A stretch of 64,000 nt of DNA from Stentor coeruleus (taxonomy: Eukaryota; Ciliophora; Heterotrichea; Heterotrichida; Stentoridae), in the NCBI GenBank assembly GCA_001970955.1, contig MPUH01000058.1, forward strand, positions 1-64,000, read 5' to 3'. Positions 20,751-31,454 of the stretch are shown here, in pieces. Below the pieces are notes generated by a model that saw nothing but the letters and a program-made list of their open reading frames with translations, was not told where the DNA came from and did not search any database. Made by a program: the position numbers and the translations under genes. Every line of letters begins with the position of its first letter. Within the stretch, counting starts at the first letter, position 1.

Positions 20751-23210
20751 TTATGAAAAGTCTATCTTAGTAATTAGTTTATTGAGCTCTATTGAAGATA
20801 AAGGCTTTAACACTAAATATAAATTACAGAATTCTTTTATGCCGATTTTTTTGAATTTATCAGCATCTTGAGGATCACTAAGTACTGCGCATAAACAGAT
20901 ATTACTTGACATGTCGTTTTCGAGTTTTTTGATTTTCTTAACAACTTCATTTTCTATGTTTGTTTTTCTAAAAATATCAAAAAGAACTGCAGTGATTCTT
21001 TTGCCGTCTCTTAAAATGCTTTCACATATTTTCAGGGTTTCTTCTAGGTTTTTGCTTAGGACTATATTAATTTTCAACGCCTTGATCTCTTCAATGCATT
21101 TTCTTTCTAAGTCGCATTCTGCAAGAAAAACAACATTTTTATAGAAATTTTCGCTAAGTGACACTTCAGGACTTGGCTCAGAAGCAAGATCTTTACATAT
21201 AAGCTTTATAACTGGTTTAGGTATATTTGTCCTATCATTAGGCCCAATACTATAATTCTGCATCCTATAACTCACATCATTTTGTTCTACTAAATCTGAA
21301 TCACTACTTTCACTTGAACTACTATAATCCCTATTATATCTTTTAGAATCTTTACGTCCACTAGAGCAAGGTTTTATATCAATTGTATCGCAACTTTCAA
21401 TTGATCTCTTCATTTTACTTTTCTCATTAACCAAGGCAATTTGATCTTTTAATATCGCATTTTCCCCATTAATACCCATTTGTTGTAAAGCAATTTCTGG
21501 TTTCCATTTACTAGTCAAAGGAGTTTCTTGTAAAACATTCTTGCTTATATGAATAAGATTAGTTTTCACTGATTTACTTCCAGTCATAAAAGGTATACAA
21601 ATGTTCATTATAACTTTATTACGATCAACCTCACTATTTGATGGAGCTAAATATCCTTTTAAGGCTATGAGAATTGAATCTACACTGCCAATGCCTGTTC
21701 CATACTTATTTATACAATTTTTCATTTCTAGTAACTCTCTATTAATTGTTGAGTTTTTTCTTGTTGTATAAAGAGTTTCTATGTCATAATTCGTAATTTT
21801 TTCTGACATAAATGTGAACTTATAGCTTAAAGTTACATCAGAATTCACTGCGGTCTATATAAAAAATACTGAAACTTGAACTAAAATAAAAATTTCTGAG
21901 TTTTCCATTGAATGCTCTATTGCATAATCAAGCAAGCTGAATATCACAACATTATGCAACCCTCTATCTCCAACAATTGAATTTGGTATTCCCTTTTCTC
22001 TTGTATATGTTAAACTGACTTTATGTTGACATGCTTTTAAATATAACATTTCTATTATGTTATAGATCTCAGCATTAACGTCAAAAGTTTCCAAACGAAG
22101 CTCAATAGCTCCAGAAAAGTGACTGTTTATAGCTTGGGTACCTTTAAAGTAGTTCACAACTCTACAAAATACTGAAAGCACGTCACGGGTTATTATTTTT
22201 TCTTCAGCATATAATTGGACTAAAGATTTTGAAAGACTTTCCATGAAAATCTGAACTTCACGAAGACAAAAACAGATTAAATGCTTTTTGTGGATATGGC
22301 TAGATACGTCCATACAGACTATTCTTACACAGTTGCCTGTCACCCATGATAAAGAATCTGCGATTATGATGAACCCAGGATTGAACTCAGAATAATCATT
22401 GTTTTTTGATTTCGCCACATAAACTTCTTCATTTATTTCACCTTTCATTGCTTTGGCTACAAGGTTCTTTGCTTGGTCTTGGAATTCTTCAAAGAAGTCT
22501 TCAAAATTACCCCCTTTAAGGATTTCAGTTGGTCTGCTGATTTTCTTTAGTAATTCTAGTGAATTGCGGTTGGAATGAATTATTTTCCCTTCCGAACTTA
22601 CTAATAACTCAACTCCTGGTGATGTGTCCCAAAGAGATTTATGAAGGCAATTGGATTTCTTGTAAGATGCATATAAGTGCCACAAATCCCTAAAATCTTT
22701 TTCTAATGTACTAATCAACAGAGTATAAGTGAAAACAGAAACCAGTAAATGTGAAAGACAAGCTTGAGTTTGATAGTAAACAAGTATCATATCTACAGTA
22801 AAAAATCCTAAAGACTTCATCCATGATTTCAGCATCAAAAAATTCAAAACAAAGCTTGGTAAAAAAAGCCCAAAGCATTCGGAAATAGTCGCTGATTTCA
22901 CTGTATTTATTTGCCATAATACACAAACCCCTTGTAATATCGCTCTTTTAACTAAAATATCTTTAGCATATGCTGAAATAATCAAGATAATCAGACAAAC
23001 CACGAAACATCCAAAGCTTACTTCTTCTGAGTAGTAAATATAAATCCATAAAGCCACAGTCCATAAATATAAATATTGTAAAGACTGCCAATGAAAACGC
23101 AGGCTTTCTGACATAAATTTACGCTCTGTGCTAGCTTCTTTGAACGATAAATTCCAGTTTTGCATGAAGCTTCTGTCCCCAACAAATAAGTTTGATTTTC
23201 TCGATTCCAT
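20751..23210 (-). CDS. Membrane hybrid histidine kinase with degenerate phosphotransfer parts
   Basis: Two open frames join through a 15-nt intron at 21855-21869 (GTATTTTTTATATAG on the coding strand), giving about 814 residues. The first 190 residues hold several hydrophobic helices (FGCFVVCLIILIISAYA). A PAS-like segment follows at about 195-290. The region where a phosphorylatable His would sit (CLREVQIFMESLSKSLVQLY) has no clear H-box. An HATPase-like part has an N-box-like stretch (DRGLHNVVIFSLLDYAIEHS), with the splice junction just after it. The C-terminus resembles a receiver domain: VLFDIF with the Asp, a CAVLSD strand and LVLKPL with the Lys. It may be a sensor with altered phosphotransfer. 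Confidence 0.75.
21855..21869 (-). other. 15-nt intron in histidine kinase gene
   Basis: The coding-strand sequence GTATTTTTTATATAG begins GTA, ends TAG and has A at position 10, like the other three introns here. Removing it joins VQVS to TAVNSD in frame. Retained, it would put a TAG in frame. Confidence 0.9.
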
Positions 23211-23821
23211 TTATTATGGATAACTACTTACAGATTTATGAAAAGAAATTATAATTAAAAGTTTGAATTTAAGGGAAGTTGGATTAGAGGATGAACTAGA
23301 GGATGATTTTTTTGGGTTTTGTGATATGAACAGAAAATTAAAGGCTTCGGATGATAGTTTTTTTGGAGTTTATGGACTTGTGAGGAAATAATGGGAAAAT
23401 AAGGATTAGAGAATGTAATTAAGATAGGCAGCTGGAGGAGGAAGAGATGAATTAGCGTGCTAAGAGGGTTGTGGTAATTTTGTGATCAAGATGGTTTTAT
23501 TATTCTGTATTATAAATATAATATTATCATCATCAATTTTCAAATGAAAAATTGTCCATTCTCCACAAAATAATATTAATACTTAATCTAAAAACTTATC
23601 AAATTTTTCTATCATCAACACAAATTCCTAAAAATCATATTTCAATCAATCAAAAAAGCAATTCCAAGCATTCCTCATCAATTTCCAAATTTCCAACCAT
23701 CTAAAAAAAATCCTCAAATAATTTCCTCAACTTTCTCAATCATATAAAAACCCAAAACCATTAAAAAATAACTCTCTAACAAATTTCCCATAAAATCAGG
23801 AATCATTCTAACTCTAATAAA
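23211..23821. promoter_or_regulatory. Divergent intergenic promoter region with skew switch
   Basis: This separates the minus-strand histidine kinase and the plus-strand multidomain kinase. From 23220 to about 23490 the plus strand is rich in G and poor in C; from about 23520 to 23820 it is the reverse. Each half is therefore G-poor on the sense strand of its own gene. The switch near 23500 probably separates two promoters. No TATA or other box can be singled out in such AT-rich DNA. Confidence 0.5.
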
Positions 23822-25900
23822 ATGAAAATTCACATATTTTACGAAGAGGAATTCATAGAGATCGAACTTCCTTCTGACAGTAAAATATCAGACCTTCAAG
23901 AAGCTATAGCATTAAAATTATCTCTTGCTCCTTCAAGCCAAATCTTAACACTTCGAACAGCAACTCATAAGCAAGATATAATCCCAAGTCAAACATTATT
24001 AGAATGCAACATAACCCAAACATCAGTGATTTTTTTAAAAAAAAAGTTATCGAATAGACCTAGAATCCCTCATAGACGAACGCAAAGCGAATTATCTCCA
24101 TGGGTAAGTAGATTAGTTATATCATGTCAAGATGGGAACTTAGATGATTTTTATGAGATTTTAAAAGATTATGAGAAATATAAACAAGCTTCGTTAGAAG
24201 TTGAAGACTTAAAAAGCTTGTTAAATACGGCTTATAATAACAAGTGGTGTTGTATTCATTATGCGGCTTATTGTAATAATGGAGTTATGGTCAAAGAACT
24301 TCTTGACTTAGCAGCTGATCCTAATTCTGTGACTGAGGATCACTGGACTCCATTACAAATCAGTTGCTATAAAGGGCATATTGACTGTGTTAAAATCCTC
24401 TTAGCCCATCCAGCTTTAGAAATCAATAAAATGACATCAGAAAGAGGTACTGGCTTACATTTAGCTTCTCAAAATGCTCATATTGATATTGTCAAGTTAC
24501 TTCTACAGAGTAATATTGATGTTTCTTTAGAAGACCCATCAGGACAAACTGCTTTAGAACTCGCTGGGAATATTGAAATAGTTGAAGAAATCCCTAAACA
24601 TATCGGTGAACAAATACTAAAAAAATACTCTATAAGCGAAATTGAAAAACCATTAGGATTCAGTGGGGAAGTCTGGTATACAGCAGGGTCAGCTTCAACA
24701 GAAAAATATGTTTTCCTTTGTCTTGATATAGAAAATGGGAATTTTAATCATTACAAATCCCGAAATGATTATGTTAATGAACTTCAACCAAAGTACACAA
24801 TCCCTTTTAATACAATTATTGAAGTTAAAGTGTCAAATGAGATATTCGATGAAAAGTATTTTTTTCTTATAACTGCTCCTGATGTTAAACTTAAATACTA
24901 TACAGCTTTTAAAGATATGACTGAAGAATGGACTAATAAAATTTTACATTCAATTAAATATTATAGACAACCTGGGGTTAAAGATATAAATAAAAAACAA
25001 CCTAGTCCACCTGAAATCCCTGAGCCAAGTGTTCATTTACATTGCTTTGAGATTATTGAGGAGATTGGTTTTGGGAATTATGGAAAGGTTTTTAAGGTTA
25101 AGAAAAAAGGAACTGAAGAAGTTTATGCACTGAAATGTTTGAATATTGGGTATTTAAGGCAAAAAAAACAGATAAAGTATGCGATTGCTGAGTGTAAAAT
25201 TATGAAAAATATTAGGCACCCTTTTATACTACCTTTGCTTTGGGCTTTTCAGTCTGAAACTCATTTGTTTATGGTTTTAGAGTACTGTTGTTTGGGAGAC
25301 TTTTCAATGCTTTTAAACTATGTGCATCATTTAAATGTCCAACAGGCTCGGATTTATATTGCTGAGATTATTTTGGCTTTAGAATATTTACATAGTTTGG
25401 ATATAGTTTATAGAGATCTTAAGCCACATAATCTTCTTTTTGATGATAGTGGACATCTTAAACTTTCAGACTTTGGATTAGCAAAAGAAAATGTTACAGA
25501 AGAAAATAAAGCTATGTCATTTTGTGGCTCACCAGCTTACCTTGCTCCAGAAATGATAGCACAAAAAGGGGTTTGGGAAGCTTTTGATATTTATTGTATA
25601 GGGATAAATCTTTATGAGTTTCTTACTGGGGAAATCCCATTTTATAGTGAAGATATTAATGATTTGTATGCAAATATCACATATAATAAACTCAAATTCC
25701 CTATAGGATTTGATGAAAATGCTCAAGATCTTATTAATAAAGCTACGGAAAAGGACCCAGCAAAAAGACCAAATATTCAGAGTATTAAAGAACACCCATT
25801 TTTTGCAGAAATAGTTTGGCAGGATGTTTTGAACAAAAATATTAGCCCACCGTTTAATGCTCAGTTTTTAAAAGGGATTAAAATAGCGAAATCAAATTAG
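23822..25900 (+). CDS. Ubiquitin-like, ankyrin, PH and protein-kinase multidomain protein
   Basis: The 692-residue protein has four parts in order. Residues 1-75 resemble a ubiquitin-like fold. Residues about 140-260 are ankyrin repeats (HWTPLQISCYKGHIDCVKIL, TGLHLASQNAHIDIVKLLL). Residues about 278-385 look like a PH domain ending in a Trp-containing helix (EEWTNKI). A complete Ser/Thr kinase domain runs from about 407 to 660, with the glycine loop IGFGNYGKVFKV, YALKCL lysine, YRDLKPHN loop, DFG, and SPAYLAPE before helix F. The kinase is closest in style to the AGC group. The PH domain suggests membrane phosphoinositide recruitment. All catalytic residues are present, so it should be active. 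Confidence 0.9.
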   Translation: MKIHIFYEEEFIEIELPSDSKISDLQEAIALKLSLAPSSQILTLRTATHKQDIIPSQTLLECNITQTSVIFLKKKLSNRPRIPHRRTQSELSPWVSRLVISCQDGNLDDFYEILKDYEKYKQASLEVEDLKSLLNTAYNNKWCCIHYAAYCNNGVMVKELLDLAADPNSVTEDHWTPLQISCYKGHIDCVKILLAHPALEINKMTSERGTGLHLASQNAHIDIVKLLLQSNIDVSLEDPSGQTALELAGNIEIVEEIPKHIGEQILKKYSISEIEKPLGFSGEVWYTAGSASTEKYVFLCLDIENGNFNHYKSRNDYVNELQPKYTIPFNTIIEVKVSNEIFDEKYFFLITAPDVKLKYYTAFKDMTEEWTNKILHSIKYYRQPGVKDINKKQPSPPEIPEPSVHLHCFEIIEEIGFGNYGKVFKVKKKGTEEVYALKCLNIGYLRQKKQIKYAIAECKIMKNIRHPFILPLLWAFQSETHLFMVLEYCCLGDFSMLLNYVHHLNVQQARIYIAEIILALEYLHSLDIVYRDLKPHNLLFDDSGHLKLSDFGLAKENVTEENKAMSFCGSPAYLAPEMIAQKGVWEAFDIYCIGINLYEFLTGEIPFYSEDINDLYANITYNKLKFPIGFDENAQDLINKATEKDPAKRPNIQSIKEHPFFAEIVWQDVLNKNISPPFNAQFLKGIKIAKSN

Positions 25901-26617
25901 ATTAGGAGGTAATAAATATTTTTGTGTATTTTAAGGCTAAATAATATTAGTTTCTATTGTGAATATTTTGGCAAATATATTAAACTCCTTTTTCAAAATG
26001 TTTAGCCAATAATAAGCTAAATAATCAAACTTAAAATTAAAATCATCTAGAAAAATGCATTAAATTAATCAATAGGAAAAGACATGGGCGAAAAAAAATG
26101 GAAAATAAGTCTTCAGAATCATCAAGCAGATCTTGATGAGAGAGAATTTCAAAATTGGCAAAATTTGACGTAAAAAATCATATTACATGAATATATATTA
26201 GGCTAGTGGGGAAATATTAGGGATTGTCTACAATTGTTGTGGTAATAAGATTATAAAATTATATTAAAACTTTATTTGGAATATAGGAAGTACTATTAAA
26301 TATCACAAACTGTATCATTATTAGAGAAACTAATAAATTAATACTCTTAAAAGTTGAGATGTCTAGAATATTATATAATAATTATAATTAAGATACTAAT
26401 ATAAAAGATTACAGCATTGATAAAAACTTAGAAGATCTATTAATGGATTATGAATGAATCTAATAAATAGTTTAGGTTTTATTATAGTAATTTGTGATAA
26501 TATGGAATGCGTTATTTAATGTTAATATTGAAAATCAGATTTAGGATTGTTGGGTTGAGTTTAAAAAATAGAAGGTTTTATGTGTATTTGTAGCGATATA
26601 TTGAGTAATTTACGTTT
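25901..26617 (+). other. Intergenic region with coding-like remnant
   Basis: About 26084-26460 on the plus strand reads like protein across TAA/TAG codons, for example KISLQNHQADLDEREFQNWQ, then after a frame change DYSIDKNLEDLLMDYE ending in TGA. No intact frame exceeds about 35 codons in this stretch. It may be a decayed gene. The remainder is AT-rich 3' flank. Confidence 0.3.
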
Positions 26618-27109
26618 TTATAATAGATTATATGAAATTTTAGATGAATTTAAAGACTGATACTCTGAATTGATTAATTTAGTATCAAACAAGTGCTTTT
26701 CTAAGTAAAGCATGTCTTTGAATGAACAGTTTTCTGTGTCAAATGTGCTTTGGAACTGTGAGTCATTATTGGATACTATATGAATACTAGTTTCGCCTAA
26801 GATCCTATCGCCACTACAATAGCTGACTAAATAAACTCCTGATTCATTTGGGAAAGTCACACGTGCTACTCCTGAAGTGCCACCAGGGTCTCTCATTATA
26901 GGGATCCTACTTAGTTAATACCTTTTTCCTTGTGTTTTTGTTTTTCGATCCACACATAAATAGTCCCCATCATTGATTACACTTCTGTCCAAATAGCAAA
27001 ACATATCCACATAAGCAGTTTGGGCTGAATATTCAACTTTTGTATGCTGGAAAGTAACAACAGGTGCAGGTCTCATACAGCAGAATAATTCAAATAGTTT
27101 TGATTGCAT
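26618..27109 (-). CDS. Small intron-split protein of unknown function
   Basis: Two frames join through a 15-nt intron at 26907-26921 (GTATTAACTAAGTAG on the coding strand) to give about 158 residues. The junction reads KTQGKR then IPIMRDPGG. The protein begins MQSKLFELFCCMRP with a Cys pair. It has a likely beta-rich core (DGDYLCVDRKT, ARVTFPNESGVYLVSYCSGD, LGETSIHIV) and ends with an acidic Ser/Asn-rich tail. The alternating strands suggest a beta-sandwich, perhaps SKICH-like or C2-like, but the resemblance is too weak to name. Conserved spacing across the intron and the recovery of a smooth strand pattern support it as a real gene. Confidence 0.75.
26907..26921 (-). other. 15-nt intron in small protein gene
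   Basis: The coding-strand sequence GTATTAACTAAGTAG has GTA, A at position 10 and TAG. It interrupts a codon (AG then G). Retention gives an immediate in-frame TAA. Confidence 0.9.
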
Positions 27110-27164
27110 TTATTATAAATCAAAATACAAAAACTTAAAGAAAACCTTTACAACGACGAACTTA

Positions 27165-28085
27165 ATTCGTAAAAAAAAATTCCTTGAAGAAATCCTCAAA
27201 ATCAGAAGCAAATCTGCAAGAAATCAAGGAAACAAATTTTCGCATATAGGAAAAACTAACCAAAACCAACTTGAAAAAGTAAATTAAACCTGAACTAAGA
27301 TTAAAATCGCAAGAACCCTTGAAAATAGCTGAAGAGCTAAAAAATAAAGAAGATTTTCTGTTTAAACAGCAAAGATATTTAGAAAACAAACAAAATGAAT
27401 TTAAAAAAAATCACTATAGCTTATTAAAGAAGCTCAAAAATCAAACTTGCAAGTATCAGGAAAAACAAAAACATTAGAAAAAATGCAGTTTATGAATTAT
27501 ATGATTCTTATTTGGAACTTTATACACAAAAAATTTAATGAAAAAAAGATAGTCCAACTTTTATGGGAAGAAAGTATAGGGATTGAAGATAGGATAAGTA
27601 AATATATAAAAAGACATAAAAAAGTTGCCAAAATAGAGAAAAAAGTGGATCAGGATGAAGAAAAGGTCGGCAGGCATATAAAATTGTTGTCAGAAAAAAA
27701 ATCTAATCTATTTCTTGCTGATAAATGTGAGAAAGTTGCAAAAAATAAGCGAAATCAAAAAGGAAAAATTTGAAGTTGTAGAATTCAAAGAGATGCATAA
27801 TGATAAAGAGGATAAAATTATATAAAAAGACATAAAATTTAAATTTAGAAGGACTTCAGTTTTTTTGAATCCTTTTACGCATGGGTCTCAGTTTTTTTAT
27901 GATAAGAATGAAACGGCAAAAATGCGAGATTTTAAGACTATGAGTTTCTTTAGCAATCAAAATACAACAAAAAGCAAAGAAAAATATCTTTGTAGAAAAG
28001 ATCTTAAGTTAATTAATACAGAAAAAACTACAAGAAAATATGGATTGATTATAGAAAGGGATAATATTATAATGAGATATAAAAT
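27165..28085 (+). pseudogene. Decayed coiled-coil protein gene
   Basis: A plus-strand coding pattern runs through three frame segments. First is 27165-27480, Lys/Glu/Gln-rich (NLQEIKETNFRI, AEELKNKEDFLFKQQRYL) with two TAG and one TAA. Next is an open stretch from 27447 to about 27740 (QLLWEESIGIEDRISKYIK). After a frame change come FEVVEFKEMHNDKED, one TAA, and LNPFTHGSQFFYDKNETAK up to about 28085. Only about four stops and two frame changes break some 300 codons, so the decay is fairly recent. All four stops are TAA or TAG. The product would have been a charged coiled coil of unknown role. Confidence 0.55.
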
Positions 28086-28166
28086 TTTACAGCTTCTAAT
28101 TCTGCATTGTTTATCAAGATTTAAGATCACTGTTATTTATTACATAAACACATTTATTAATTCTCT

Positions 28167-29276
28167 TTACATAACACAACAATTAAGCTTCTCCTGTACT
28201 AGTGGATTTTCTGCCGCCGCTTTCAATAGTGTCTCCTTAAAAGCCTTCCTATCTTTAAACTCTGGCAGCTGATCACAAACCATAGTCCCATCAGAGTCAT
28301 TAACTGATACATTTATATTATCTAAAGATCTGCACAAATTGCTTCTTTTAAATTTACTATTAACAACCGTTCGTTTTCTTGATCGTTTTTTCTTTAATTT
28401 TTTAGAAGATCTGCTATTTGTAGACCCATCAACTGTAAAAATACTCATCGAACTTGACTTTTCTTCAAACAAAGCTTGGTTAATCAGTTCAAACAAATAC
28501 TGGTAATCAGGAACTTTTTCAAATGACAAGCTTTTAACATAAACAAAAAATTGAACTAAACTGGAGCTTGAAAAAAGATTAGAAGGGGCAACTGAAGTTT
28601 TCATTTTTTTTATAGTTTTTTCATCATATTTAGTCTTGTCGACTGGGATCCAAGGAAGTTGACCATTAAGTAGGTAAGAAAGGATGTAACAAAATGATTC
28701 TAAATCATCTCTTCTGCTTTGTTGAATACCTAAATGAGTGTTTAATGAAGCATAATTTGCTGTTCCAACAAAAGGCCTATTGTCAGTATATGGTATATGA
28801 ATCATAAGCTTACTATTCATGAACTTTTTACATAAGCCGAAGTCAACCAAGCAAACGTGTAAATCATCATCTATGAGGTACTGCTGAGGTTTTAAGTCCC
28901 TATGCAAATAATAGCATTCATGAAGGGTTTTTATACGTTGTAAGCATTGGAGACCTATGTCTAATACAGTCTCAACATTGATGATTTTGCGAATGCTTTG
29001 AAATTTTTTATGCAAGTTCTGTCCAAGAAGAGACATCACAACATAGGATTTATCTCCATATTTGCCAAAGTCTATTAGTTTCGGGAAACCTTCTTCTCCA
29101 CTTACATGCTGGAGGACATCAATTTCCATGTCGATTTGCGAAATTTTCTGAGATTTTTCTATTTTTATCGCTACAAAGGTATCTGTTTTTTTATCAAGTG
29201 CTTTATATACTGAACCGAAGTTTCCTTCTCCGAGAAGAGTGTCTAGAGTATATCTGTCTGATTTAAAATCAACCAT
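28167..29276 (-). CDS. Casein kinase 1-like protein kinase with altered catalytic loop
   Basis: The 369-residue protein is a CK1-family kinase: glycine loop LGEGNFGSVYKA, VAIKIE lysine, the CK1-type ESFCYIL and RRDDLES segments, and FVGTANYASLNTHLG in place of APE. The catalytic loop reads HRDLKPQQYLI, where CK1 has HRDIKPDNFLM; the metal-binding Asn is replaced by Gln. The DFG Asp is kept (LVDFGLC). The basic tail (KKLKKKRSRKRTVV) could act as a nuclear localisation signal. Activity may be reduced or rely on a different metal geometry. The gene is otherwise intact. Confidence 0.85.
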   Translation of the reverse strand: MVDFKSDRYTLDTLLGEGNFGSVYKALDKKTDTFVAIKIEKSQKISQIDMEIDVLQHVSGEEGFPKLIDFGKYGDKSYVVMSLLGQNLHKKFQSIRKIINVETVLDIGLQCLQRIKTLHECYYLHRDLKPQQYLIDDDLHVCLVDFGLCKKFMNSKLMIHIPYTDNRPFVGTANYASLNTHLGIQQSRRDDLESFCYILSYLLNGQLPWIPVDKTKYDEKTIKKMKTSVAPSNLFSSSSLVQFFVYVKSLSFEKVPDYQYLFELINQALFEEKSSSMSIFTVDGSTNSRSSKKLKKKRSRKRTVVNSKFKRSNLCRSLDNINVSVNDSDGTMVCDQLPEFKDRKAFKETLLKAAAENPLVQEKLNCCVM

Positions 29277-31145
29277 TGTATGGAATAATTATTACAACCA
29301 CAGCTTGCGCAGTTTCTTTAGGATAATCATAAATGAATAATATAAAATAACCTCAAAAGGCTAGTTATAAAAGTCTTAACTTCTAATCCTTGCTCTGCCT
29401 TTTGATATTTTTTATTACAGAAACTTTATTTATTCATTTTTACAGCATTTTCATCCACTGACTCTTTTTTAAATCAGCTTCTTAGCTTTTTTTTTTGTTT
29501 TTTAACCTTTAAAGATAAGATAAAACCTTCTCACTTTTTTTGTAGTGATTCGTGGATAGAAAAATGATTCAATGAAATTTTCTTGTTTTTTTTTTCTTCC
29601 ATATTCTTGTGATACTACTGTATTTGCTCTTTAACTTTACAGTTTCTCTGAGAAAATAAAAATAGCTTTGATTTTTATAGAAACATAAGGGCTTTATGTT
29701 GTTTTTGTTAGGATTCACAAATTCTTATAATGAAATAGTTTTGTGGTTTTTGAGTTTTTCAAGAACTAAAAAAAATATTCTTACAAAATTTTTCATTTTA
29801 ATCTTGCCTATGTTTAGAATTAATTTTATTAAAATCTACTCAAGATATTCCTAAATCTAAAATCCCCTTCGTAAATATTTATTTTTACCATAAAACTCTT
29901 ATTCATGGAATCAAAAATATTCAAATAAAATCGTCATCCTTATCATATCATCAAAGTAAAAATTAATATCAAAAATCAACGATTTTAAAAAACCACCAAT
30001 AAAACTAAGAAAATTGCCAAAATTCACAAAAGTTTAACAACAAAAAAGAATGAAAACCTAAACTCCTATTTTAAAGCTCCAAACAATAAATCCTAATATA
30101 AAAACAGCAAATTTCTCATATAAAAAAAATTTTACACAGAATCCAAAATAAATATATATTTATCGCATTAAGAATCTAAAAATTATATCATTTAAAAACT
30201 TATTTTTCATACTAGAACCCTTATCTTATATTTTCAAACAAAATCATCTAACTATCTCTAAGTATTTTATATCAAAATAGGTAATTGCCAAGGTTATGAA
30301 TAAGATACAAGAAAGGTTAAAATAATTAAACCCGATAGTGAATATGATGATAAAGAAAAACCAGATTCTAAATATAAACCTTTTAAAACAACAGATAGTG
30401 CAACATCAGCTTTGGCTGCCAAACCTATAAATTATAGTAAAAAACATCTATAAAATTACCTTAATTTCTGCAAAACTCAAAAGAACTACGAACAATTAGC
30501 TGGACTAATAAATAATATTATCGATATTGATAATACAAAAGCATAAATTATATGGACAGAAAAACCAAGGTCTATTTAATCTTTATCTCTTGTTTATACT
30601 AGCTTTGCCAGAAAATTGAGAAAATGCATTTAAAGATATTTAGCCATCGTTGCATATATTTATGGAACATATGAAGAATAGTAGTGAGAATTTGAGAGAT
30701 AATAGTCTTATGCTTATGGGCTCAAATCATAATCAATAAAAGTTCAAACTACTACATGTAAAAGTGGAGATACTGATAAAGGAATTGAAGAAAAGTCAAG
30801 ATAGAATCACAAACTTTAAATAAAAACATTAGAAAAAGTGAATTTAATAAGAAGAAGTAAATTTATTGTCCAGATAATTTTGTTAATATTTCATTATAAG
30901 AACAAGATTTTTGCTGCTTATTAAAAAATCCTATAAAAAGTATATTTCTAATAAGAAACCAACACATCTCTAACTATATTTTTTTTTTTTACCAGCCTGG
31001 GTTTTTTTCCCTTTAAAACCAAATAATTTCCTCACTAAAAACACTATAAAATTAAAAAAATCTTCTAAATTTACTCTTTATCCACAATCTCTCATCAAAA
31101 ATTAACAAAATTTTACAACAAATAATCCTATTCTTATATATAAAT
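29277..31145 (+). other. Long intergenic region with a plus-strand coding-like remnant
   Basis: From 29280 to about 30280 I see only AT-rich DNA; 29780-30270 is A/C-rich and poor in G. At 30286-30960 one plus-strand frame reads like protein, such as YDDKEKPDSKYKPFKTTD, FCKTQKNYEQLAGLINNIID and SLVYTSFARKL. It is interrupted by about fourteen TAA/TAG and one TGA, with no frame change. The first 50 codons are the most convincing. A long T run at about 30980-30993 precedes the SmD2 leader. Likely an old gene remnant. Confidence 0.35.
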
Positions 31146-31454
31146 ATGGAAGTTGACAAAGAAATTCCTCAAGAGGCTACACTGGATGAAGGGCCAATGG
31201 CATTGCTAGTAAAATCCATCAAAACAAATTGCCAAGTCCTTATAAACTGTAGAAATAACAGGAAAATATTAGGGAGAGTTCGTGCTTTTGATAGACATAT
31301 GAATTTAGTCCTTGAAAATGTTCGGGAAATGTGGACAGAAGTCCCAAGAGGAGGCAAAGGTAAAAAAGCAACACCCATTAACAAAGAAAGATTCATTAAC
31401 AAGATGTTTTTAAGAGGAGATTCGATAATAGTGGTACTTAAAAACCCTAGGTAA
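31146..31454 (+). CDS. snrpd2: Small nuclear ribonucleoprotein Sm D2
   Basis: The 102-residue protein matches Sm D2 in length and order. After an acidic N-terminus comes [20 protein letters not shown] (Sm1 start), then [20 protein letters not shown] with the Asp-x-x-Met-Asn RNA-binding loop, the D2-specific loop [12 protein letters not shown], and the Sm2 strand [15 protein letters not shown]. Sm D2 joins D1, E, F, G, B and D3 in the heptameric ring on U1, U2, U4 and U5 snRNAs in the nucleus. The fit is nearly complete, including the conserved RGDS of Sm2. No intron is present. Splicing-core function fits a genome that must remove 15-nt introns. Confidence 0.97.
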   Translation: MEVDKEIPQEATLDEGPMALLVKSIKTNCQVLINCRNNRKILGRVRAFDRHMNLVLENVREMWTEVPRGGKGKKATPINKERFINKMFLRGDSIIVVLKNPR

